Positions 8,538 through 13,652 of a stretch of DNA of 13,652 nt are shown piece after piece. The stretch is from positions 1-13,652 of the forward strand of contig JAEYVN010000021.1 of the NCBI GenBank assembly GCA_023431725.1, written 5' to 3'. Position 1 is the first letter of the stretch; the number at the start of each line of letters is the position of its first letter. This DNA comes from Pseudomonadota bacterium (GTDB lineage Bacteria > Pseudomonadota > Alphaproteobacteria > Rhizobiales > Xanthobacteraceae). A program made the translations under genes and the position numbers. Under the pieces are notes generated by a model. The model saw nothing but the letters and a program-made list of their open reading frames with translations. It was not told the origin of the DNA and did not search any database.

Positions 8538-9713
8538 CTAGGTCTCGATGATTTTTCCGGAACGGACGCTGTCGGCGTCGCGGCGAGGACCGTGCGGAAG
8601 CGCGAGATAGCTCTGGGACCCCATCTCGATCAGGCGCGAGACGGTGCGCTGGAATTCGAACAGCTCGAGCCCCTGATCGGCGATATAGAGTTCATGCGGG
8701 GGCGCTTCGGCCGAGGCCATCAGCTTCACCGCATTGTCGTACAGCGCATCGATCAGGATGATGAAGCGCTTGGCCTCGTTGCGTTGGCCGAAACGCATGA
8801 CTGGGATGCGATCGATGATGATCGTGTGGAATTCATGCGCAAGGCGCAGAAAGTCGGCCGATCCGAGCGGCAGCACGCACAAATCCTGAAACGAAAACCG
8901 CGCCGCACCCTGTGCCGCGGCTGGGACGTGCAGCTTGTGACCCTTGACCGTCAGCTCCATCGGCGCGGCCTTCCGCCCGAGGGTGAGACGTGACCAGGCC
9001 TCGTCCAGCGCACGTTCGGCATCGCCGTCGGCCGGCACATACCAGACTTTGCCTTTGACCATCTTCTCGAGACGGAAATCGGCCCGGGCATCCAGCCGCA
9101 CGACGTCCATCTTCTCGTTCAGAAGCTTGATGACCGGCAGGAAAAGCGCGCGATTCAGGCCGTCTTTGTAGAGGTCGTCCGGCGCGACGTTGGATGTCGC
9201 CACGACGGTGACGCCGCGTTCGAAGAATTGCGTGAACAAGCGCCCGAGGATCATCGCGTCAGCGATATCCGTGACATGGAATTCGTCGAAGCAAAGCAGC
9301 GAGGCTTCATCGGCAATCGCTGCAGCCGTCAAAGCGATTGCATCCTCGTCGGCAATCTCGCCGTTCTTGGCCTTCTGCCGGAAGTCATGCACGCGCTCAT
9401 GCACCTCCGACATGAATTCGTGGAAATGCACCCGGCGCTTGCGCGCGACACCGCTGGTGTCGAAGAACAGATCCATCAGCATGGTCTTGCCACGACCAAC
9501 CTTGCCGTAGATGTAGAGGCCCTTCACCGGCGCCTGTTTGCTGCGGCTACCGAACAGCCAGCCCAGCGACGATGATTTCTTCGCGCGTCCCTTTTCCGAC
9601 AAACGCTCGCTCAGCGCCGCGAGCTTTTCCACCGCGGAAGCCTGGGCGAAATCGGGCGTGATCGCCCCCTCGGTCAGGAGCGCGGCATATCGGTCGCGGA
9701 TGGAGCTGATCAT
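8538..9713 (-). CDS. zapE: Cell division protein ZapE / AFG1-family ATPase
   Basis: This 391-residue protein is an AAA-type P-loop ATPase. E. coli ZapE acts on the FtsZ ring, and the mitochondrial relative AFG1/LACE1 acts in membrane-protein quality control. Walker A is GKVGRGKT (70-77), Walker B is LLCFDEFHVTD (139-149), and ATSN (172-175) fits sensor 1. A likely arginine finger is R188 in LNRALF. The family-typical FHEFM (97-101) and the C-terminal DRIP...F region are present. The frame extends to a TTG at 9779, but that adds 22 residues without family likeness. I choose the ATG at 9713 (MISSIRDRYAALLTEG), although no clear ribosome-binding site is seen at either start. It lies upstream of mdh on the same strand, a common order in alphaproteobacteria. 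Confidence 0.93.
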   Translation of the reverse strand: MISSIRDRYAALLTEGAITPDFAQASAVEKLAALSERLSEKGRAKKSSSLGWLFGSRSKQAPVKGLYIYGKVGRGKTMLMDLFFDTSGVARKRRVHFHEFMSEVHERVHDFRQKAKNGEIADEDAIALTAAAIADEASLLCFDEFHVTDIADAMILGRLFTQFFERGVTVVATSNVAPDDLYKDGLNRALFLPVIKLLNEKMDVVRLDARADFRLEKMVKGKVWYVPADGDAERALDEAWSRLTLGRKAAPMELTVKGHKLHVPAAAQGAARFSFQDLCVLPLGSADFLRLAHEFHTIIIDRIPVMRFGQRNEAKRFIILIDALYDNAVKLMASAEAPPHELYIADQGLELFEFQRTVSRLIEMGSQSYLALPHGPRRDADSVRSGKIIET

Positions 9714-9820
9714 TCGAAAAGGTTGAACCGGCGACAATGAAGTGCCGGAGGCATAGCCGCCGCGGCGCACATACCGCAAGGCGGCAGATGGTTGGGTAAC
9801 AAAGGTTTAACGACAGCAGC

Positions 9821-9834
9821 GCCAAAATTTTGGC
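9821..9834. promoter_or_regulatory. Perfect 14-bp palindrome GCCAAAATTTTGGC
   Basis: It lies in the 251-bp region between the divergent zapE and GNAT genes, about 107 bp from the zapE start and 131 bp from the GNAT start. A symmetrical site of this length in a promoter region suggests a dimeric DNA-binding protein. No regulator can be named. Confidence 0.35.
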
Positions 9835-9855
9835 CTTGTCCCGGACTTAAATTTG

Positions 9856-9866
9856 CTGCATCGCAG
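9856..9866. promoter_or_regulatory. CTGC-N3-GCAG palindrome between zapE and the GNAT gene
   Basis: CTGC, ATC, GCAG, within the longer hairpin TGCTGC / GCAGCA (9854-9868). It has the same form as the site at 8433-8443, so zapE is flanked by two such sites. I could not pick out a convincing -35/-10 pair for either divergent gene in this region. Confidence 0.35.
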
Positions 9867-9964
9867 CATTACTTACCGATTGTGCGCCGCAATAAACCGC
9901 TGGCGCAGGTCTCTGGGAGGAGACGCGGCAAAGAGGGTTCGTGACGACCTGTCAGGAGCCTGAA

Positions 9965-10546
9965 ATGAATATTCTGGATCCGCTGCCCGGTGGCGGCCTG
10001 ATCCGCAAGTTGTGGATCGGCGAAATCCACACGCATTGCGATCATCTGTTGCGACTGGACGCGGAAAGTCGCGCCCGGCGTTTCAGCGGCGGGATCTCGG
10101 ACGACGGCATCCGGCGGTACGTGGAAGGCTCAACCTGGACGGATTCGATCGTGCACGGCTTCTTCGTGGATGGAGTTCTGCGTGGCGCTGCCGAATTGCG
10201 TCCCGCCGGTGAACCGTTTGCCAGGGAAGCCGAGGCCGCCTTGAGCGTCGAAGCACCCTGGCAGAGCCATGGTGTCGGCACCGCGTTGCTCGAGCGAACC
10301 CTGCTCGCAGCGCGTAACCGCGGCATCAAGCATCTTCACATGGCCTGCCTCGCCGAAAACAGGCGCATGCAGAACCTGGCCCGGAAATTTGCCGCCGAAT
10401 TGACCTTCGATTTCGGCGATGTGATCGGCGAGGTTGAAGCACCTCATCCGACCCCACTCTCGGTTCTGCGCGAACTGATCTCGGATAGCCATGGTTTCGC
10501 GAACGCTATCCTCGATGCTCAATCACGATTGTTTAAAGTCACGTAA
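9965..10546 (+). CDS. GNAT-family N-acetyltransferase
   Basis: This 193-residue protein has the GNAT fold signature. The acetyl-CoA pyrophosphate loop is QSHGVGTAL (100-108), matching Q/RxxGxG/A, and is followed by motif B MACLAENRRMQNLARKFAAEL (126-146, with the typical Asn N132). The N-terminal part has HLLRLDAESRARRF (27-40), a motif of an alphaproteobacterial GNAT subfamily of unknown substrate. The frame opens at a GTG at 9941, but AGGAG (9954-9958) sits 6 nt before the ATG at 9965, which I choose. It is divergent from zapE and is followed after 70 bp by a shorter paralogue. The substrate (small molecule or protein amine) cannot be told from sequence. Confidence 0.88.
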   Translation: MNILDPLPGGGLIRKLWIGEIHTHCDHLLRLDAESRARRFSGGISDDGIRRYVEGSTWTDSIVHGFFVDGVLRGAAELRPAGEPFAREAEAALSVEAPWQSHGVGTALLERTLLAARNRGIKHLHMACLAENRRMQNLARKFAAELTFDFGDVIGEVEAPHPTPLSVLRELISDSHGFANAILDAQSRLFKVT

Positions 10547-10616
10547 TATTAACGGTCCGGTACGGATTGCGGCCATAGCCTTCTCCCAAGTAACAGCGTG
10601 CGATCGGGAGATGAAC

Positions 10617-11030
10617 ATGAACGGCAATGGTTTCGACATCCGGCTGCTCGGTACTGGCGGTATCGAGGATCATCATGCGCATCTCTTGCGGCTCGACTAT
10701 CTCGACCGTTGCCTGTTCTTTTCCGTCGGCAATGACGATCGCGCTGTAGACGCGCATTGCCTGCGACTCCTCTCAGCACAGGCAATCTTGATCGGCGCTT
10801 ATGACAATGGCCGCATGCGCGCCAGCATCGAAATCGTCCCGGATCGTGACGGCCGCCGCGGCCAGGCGACGCTGATTGCCGAATCCGATTATCAATCGAA
10901 TGAACTGACCGATGCGATGATGGCTCGCGCGCAGGATGAAGCCGCGAAGCACGGCCTGAGCAAACTCGACTTCGTCGGCATGACCGGCACGCCACAAACG
11001 ATCCGCACTCAGATGGCGCGGTTCGCCTAA
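10617..11030 (+). CDS. Short GNAT paralogue lacking the acetyl-CoA loop
   Basis: This 137-residue protein aligns along most of its length with its upstream neighbour. HAHLLRLDYLDR (20-31) matches HCDHLLRLDAESR, and the stretch from ATLIAESDYQSNELTDAM to TQMARFA matches the region around motifs A and B. The loop is QSNELTDAM (93-101) in place of QSHGVGTAL, so the two glycines that bind the acetyl-CoA pyrophosphate are gone. The motif-B Asn is also replaced, and the C-terminal strand region is absent. It is therefore probably not an active acetyltransferase; it may bind the partner or a ligand. The start is ATG 10617, with GGGAG (10606-10610) at 6 nt. An ATG at 10611 abuts that site and is less likely. 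Confidence 0.75.
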   Translation: MNGNGFDIRLLGTGGIEDHHAHLLRLDYLDRCLFFSVGNDDRAVDAHCLRLLSAQAILIGAYDNGRMRASIEIVPDRDGRRGQATLIAESDYQSNELTDAMMARAQDEAAKHGLSKLDFVGMTGTPQTIRTQMARFA

Positions 11031-11047
11031 GCATCTCATCTATCCGT

Positions 11048-11107
11048 TCGTCCCCGCGAAAGCGGGGACCCAGAACAAGTTACCGGATTTCCGCTTTCGC
11101 GGGAATG
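11048..11107. repeat. Hairpin-armed intergenic repeat, copy C
   Basis: It lies between the convergent GNAT paralogue and thpR. One arm is a perfect 8-bp stem with a GAAA loop, GTCCCCGCGAAAGCGGGGAC (11050-11069). The other is TTCCGC / GCGGGAA (11089-11105) with a one-base bulge. The plan of two outward hairpins with a short unique centre matches the element at 1387-1485. It could also help end transcription from both sides, although no T-run follows either stem. Confidence 0.6.
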
Positions 11108-11119
11108 AGCGGACAGAGG

Positions 11120-11677
11120 TTAGATGGCCCGCTTCGCCTGAAACGCCTGCAGCGGATAAGCTTCTTCAATCACGTAAGGGCCGCCGCCAACCGACGCGCG
11201 GGACGAATAGAGCACGAAGCGTTCGACCTGGAAGGTCGCCGAACGAAACGAACTGCGCTCACTGAGATAGTCAGCCACTTGCCAGTTCGATGAGTCACGC
11301 AAGCGAGCGAGCGTGACATGCGGCGTATATTTGCGACCCTCGGGGGCGAGACCGACACGCTGCATCAGTCGCTCGAGTTCGGCCTGCAATTCCATCAACG
11401 ATGACGATGGCGCAACATTGGCAACAATCGCGCGCGGCCTCTTGCCGCCGAAGGACGATACGCCTTCAAGCCGCAATTCAAACGGCGCGCGACTGACGCG
11501 ATCCAGCACAGACAAAACATCCTGCGCAACGGTTGCATCGACATCGCCGATGAAGCGTAGCGTCAGATGATAATTCTCGGCATCGATCCAGCGTGCGCCC
11601 GGCAATCCGCCGCGCAGGAAAGTCAGCGTCTGCGCGACGCTTGCGGGAATCTCGATCGCGGTGAAAAGACGCGGCAT
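11120..11677 (-). CDS. thpR: RNA 2',3'-cyclic phosphodiesterase (2'-5' RNA ligase family)
   Basis: This 185-residue protein belongs to the 2H phosphoesterase superfamily, named for two HxTx motifs seen here as HLTL (37-40) and HVTL (120-123). Family members open 2',3'-cyclic phosphates on RNA and can join tRNA halves in vitro; the cellular role is unclear. The N-terminal MPRLFTAIEIP and the WIDAENYHLTLRFIGD region are typical. The frame is open further to 11746, but the start at 11677 has a very strong ribosome-binding site, GGGAGG (plus-strand 11684-11689), at 6 nt. It lies 119 bp downstream of tesA on the same strand and may be co-transcribed with it. Confidence 0.95.
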   Translation of the reverse strand: MPRLFTAIEIPASVAQTLTFLRGGLPGARWIDAENYHLTLRFIGDVDATVAQDVLSVLDRVSRAPFELRLEGVSSFGGKRPRAIVANVAPSSSLMELQAELERLMQRVGLAPEGRKYTPHVTLARLRDSSNWQVADYLSERSSFRSATFQVERFVLYSSRASVGGGPYVIEEAYPLQAFQAKRAI

Positions 11678-11796
11678 CGAGGACCTCCCAGTTTGCATGC
11701 CCGTCCTTCCGGACGTGACAATTGCATGACGATTCAGTCGGCGCATTCACAGTTGAATGGATTCTTCCGGCTTGCGCAAGTGGCCTTACGCCTCAT
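11678..11796 (-). other. tesA-thpR spacer, mostly featureless
   Basis: This 119-bp gap contains the thpR ribosome-binding site and a small hairpin (CGTCC 11702-11706, GGACG 11711-11715, four-base loop). No T-run follows the hairpin on the minus strand, so a terminator after tesA is not supported. I see no convincing promoter. Confidence 0.4.
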
Positions 11797-12555
11797 TCAA
11801 CTTCGACCTTTGTTGCCTATACGCGCGATCAATTCCTCCACTTTTGGAAGGATGCCGGCGACGATGACGTCGACCCCAGCGGCATTCGGATGCAAGCCGT
11901 CACGCATAACGAATTTCGTTTGCGTAGTGACTCCATCAAGGAAGAATGGATAGAAGACACTGTCATACTTTCGTGCCAGATCTTCAAAGATCGATTCGAA
12001 CGCGCGCGCGTATTCACTGCCGAGATTGGGCGCGGCGCGCATGCCGCATAGAAGCACAACGATATTGCGCTCCTTAAGTTTCGCGAGGATGGAATCGAGA
12101 GCCTCGCGCGTCAGCTTCGGATCGATGCCGCGCAGCATGTCGTTGGCACCGAGTTCGAGGATCACGGCATCGGTGTCATCCGGAATCGACCAGTCGACCC
12201 GCGATAGACCACCGGATGCCGTATCGCCCGAGACACCCGCATTCTCGATCGCGGCATTAACGCCCTTGGTCCTCAGCACGCGCTCGAGCTTGGCGGGGAA
12301 GGCATCCTGCGCCGGCAGCCCGTAACCGGCGGTGAGCGAATCGCCGAAAGCGACGATTTTGAGAGGCGCCGCCTGAGAGGCGCTTTGCGCCATCACCGGG
12401 ACAGAGGCAAGAACTGCGGCAAAAACGAGCAGCGTGGTCGCAAAAAGCTGAACGCTATGGATTAAGCCTTTTGCCGCCCCATATGACTGCCGCCGGCCAA
12501 ACCGCGGATTGCGACGCGAATTTGCCACACCGCCCTGCCACCCGAACCCTTGCAT
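11797..12555 (-). CDS. tesA: Secreted GDSL-type esterase/lysophospholipase (TesA family)
   Basis: This is an SGNH hydrolase that cleaves acyl esters or thioesters in the periplasm. From the ATG at 12555 it has 252 residues. A hydrophobic signal segment at about 35-54 (LFATTLLVFAAVLASVPVMA) probably ends at VMA before QSA. The mature part has all SGNH blocks: GDSL at 71-74 with nucleophile S73, the GVSGDTASGG block, GAND (136-139), and DGLH (219-222) giving D219 and H222. The start is uncertain. The frame runs on to 12972, but that part is antisense to the ABC ATPase. ATG 12555 gives a long Arg-rich pre-signal region and shares bases with the opposite gene's start; GTG 12528 is the alternative, with AGGG just upstream. 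Divergence from a ybbA-like gene matches E. coli. Confidence 0.9.
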   Translation of the reverse strand: MQGFGWQGGVANSRRNPRFGRRQSYGAAKGLIHSVQLFATTLLVFAAVLASVPVMAQSASQAAPLKIVAFGDSLTAGYGLPAQDAFPAKLERVLRTKGVNAAIENAGVSGDTASGGLSRVDWSIPDDTDAVILELGANDMLRGIDPKLTREALDSILAKLKERNIVVLLCGMRAAPNLGSEYARAFESIFEDLARKYDSVFYPFFLDGVTTQTKFVMRDGLHPNAAGVDVIVAGILPKVEELIARIGNKGRS

Positions 12556-13285
12556 GCAGACATCATCTCCAGCCACCGGCCCCGCTGTCACCTTATCGGG
12601 GGTCAATCTTTCGCTCGGGCAGGGTGCTGCCCGGGTCCATATTCTCAAGGACATCAATCTGGCGATTGGCCGCGGCGAGGCAATAGGACTCGTTGGCCCA
12701 TCCGGATCGGGCAAATCGACGCTGCTGATGGTGCTGGCCGGCCTTGAACGAACCGACACCGGATCGATCGTAGTCGCCGGCGAGGACCTGACCAAGCTCG
12801 ACGAGGATGCGCTCGCGCGTTTCCGCGGCCGCAACGTCGGCATCGTCTTCCAGTCCTTCCATCTCATTCCGACCATGACCGCACTCGAAAACGTCGCGGT
12901 CCCGCTTGAGCTGGCCGGCGTCCCGGACGCGCATGAGCGTGCCGCAAAGGAACTGGCCGAGGTCGGCCTCAAGGAACGGCTTTCGCATTACCCGGCGCAA
13001 TTGTCGGGCGGCGAGCAGCAGCGCGTCGCGCTGGCGCGCGCCCTGGCTCCCAATCCGGCAATCCTTGTCGCCGATGAGCCGACCGGCAATCTCGATGAAA
13101 AGACCGGCCAGGGTGTGGTCGAACTTTTGTTCAAGGGCCATGTCGACCGCGGCATGACGCTGATCCTCGTCACACATGACCCATCTCTTGCACGGCGTTG
13201 TGCGCGTGTCGTGCGTCTGCGCTCGGGGCGGATCGAAAGCGAAGAAGCCACCGGAAACGCGATCCGTGAGGCCGCGCGCGCATGA
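12554..13285 (+). CDS. ybbA: ABC transporter ATP-binding protein, YbbA type
   Basis: This 243-residue protein is an ABC ATPase of the LolD/MacB/YbbA group. Walker A is GPSGSGKST (48-56), the Q-loop is Q100 in VFQSFHLIPTMTALENV, the signature is LSGGEQQR (150-157), Walker B with catalytic Glu is AILVADEP (169-176), the D-loop is GNLDEKTG, and the switch histidine is H208 in LVTHD. It would power the membrane protein encoded next, whose ATG overlaps its stop codon (ATGA). The ATG at 12554 is chosen; a TTG at 12509 in the same frame adds 15 residues without family likeness. No clear ribosome-binding site is seen, so the start is less sure than the identity. The E. coli neighbours tesA, ybbA and ybbP have the same arrangement; the transported substrate is unknown. 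Confidence 0.93.
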   Translation: MQTSSPATGPAVTLSGVNLSLGQGAARVHILKDINLAIGRGEAIGLVGPSGSGKSTLLMVLAGLERTDTGSIVVAGEDLTKLDEDALARFRGRNVGIVFQSFHLIPTMTALENVAVPLELAGVPDAHERAAKELAEVGLKERLSHYPAQLSGGEQQRVALARALAPNPAILVADEPTGNLDEKTGQGVVELLFKGHVDRGMTLILVTHDPSLARRCARVVRLRSGRIESEEATGNAIREAARA

Positions 13286-13652
13286 GCCCCGCCTCGCCTC
13301 CGGCCCGCGCGAATGCCTGGTCGGTGCCGCTCCGCTTTGCCCTGCGCGAATTGCGTGGCGGTCTGCGCGGATTCTACGTTCTGATTTTCTGTATTGCCCT
13401 CGGCGTGATGGCGATTGCCGGCGTCGGGTCCTTTGCCGAAAGCCTCGCCGGCGGCCTTGCGCGCGAAGGGCGCACCATTCTCGGCGGCGATGTCTCGTTC
13501 TCGCTCATTCATCGCGAGGCGAGCGCCGAAGAGCGCGCGTTTCTGGACAAGGGCGGCCGGGTTTCGACTGCCGCCACCCTGCGCGCGATGGCCCGCACGG
13601 TTGATCAGAGGAATGCACTGGTCGAGATCAAGGCGGTGGATTCGGTTTATCC
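13282..13652 (+). CDS. ybbP: ABC transporter permease, YbbP type (5' part, runs off the window)
   Basis: An open frame of more than 123 codons starts at an ATG that overlaps the ybbA stop by four bases (ATGA) and continues past the right edge. It begins MSPASPPARANAWS. RFALRELRGGLRGFYVLI follows, then a transmembrane segment at about 30-52 (GFYVLIFCIALGVMAIAGVGSF), then a periplasmic-type region with GGDVSFSLIHREAS (68-81). This matches the start of FtsX/MacB-like permeases of the YbbP group, which carry about ten membrane spans in the full protein. It would form the transporter with the ATPase just before it. The family assignment rests on the first 124 residues and the operon context. Confidence 0.88.
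   Translation, partial: MSPASPPARANAWSVPLRFALRELRGGLRGFYVLIFCIALGVMAIAGVGSFAESLAGGLAREGRTILGGDVSFSLIHREASAEERAFLDKGGRVSTAATLRAMARTVDQRNALVEIKAVDSVY

Noticed and set aside
10491..10616. Longer start for the GNAT paralogue at 10491
   Set aside because: That extension overlaps the end of the upstream gene in another frame and has no likeness to the family. A good ribosome-binding site points to 10617.
11050..11069. Hairpin as a classical intrinsic terminator
   Set aside because: The stem is strong, but no T-run follows on either strand. I list it as an arm of a repeat and only note a possible role in ending transcription.
12556..12972. Upstream 139-residue extension of the tesA frame
   Set aside because: It is antisense to the start of the ABC ATPase, is Ser/Arg/Ala-rich and would place the signal peptide deep inside the protein.

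Overview
The window looks like a chromosomal segment of an alphaproteobacterium of the order Hyphomicrobiales (Rhizobiales), most likely the Bradyrhizobium/Rhodopseudomonas/Afipia/Nitrobacter group. This is inferred from the GC-rich coding sequence, the TCA-cycle gene order (zapE, mdh, sucC, sucD, sucA, sucB on one strand), the protein types, and a hairpin-armed intergenic repeat of a style common in that group. The genus cannot be fixed without a search. No mobile element, CRISPR array, tRNA or rRNA was seen.

Region 1 (about 98-9713, minus strand) is a central-carbon block. Read in its own direction it runs zapE, a 295-bp regulatory gap, mdh, sucC, a small unrecognised membrane protein, sucD, a strong intrinsic terminator (4688-4720), a second regulatory gap, sucA and sucB. 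Mdh makes oxaloacetate. SucA and SucB are the E1 and E2 parts of 2-oxoglutarate dehydrogenase, which makes succinyl-CoA. SucC and SucD turn succinyl-CoA into succinate plus a nucleoside triphosphate. The E3 gene (lpd) is not present and may lie past the left edge. The layout suggests two transcription units, mdh-sucC-orf-sucD and sucA-sucB, each with its own upstream region.

Region 2 (9965-11030, plus strand) holds two adjacent genes for a GNAT acetyltransferase and a shorter paralogue that has lost the acetyl-CoA loop. Region 3 (11120-12555, minus strand) holds thpR (a 2H RNA phosphodiesterase) and a tesA-type secreted GDSL esterase. Region 4 (12554 to the right edge, plus strand) holds a YbbA-type ABC ATPase and the start of its YbbP-type permease, head to head with tesA as in Escherichia coli.

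Most of the window is ordinary, well-conserved metabolism, and I see no clear new multi-gene system. The parts worth a second look are small: a 29-codon leader ORF with a strong ribosome-binding site directly before mdh; a palindrome inside the mdh promoter spacer; CTGC-N3-GCAG sites on both sides of zapE; phased short repeats downstream of zapE and upstream of sucA; the small membrane gene inside the sucCD operon; and the degenerate GNAT paralogue.
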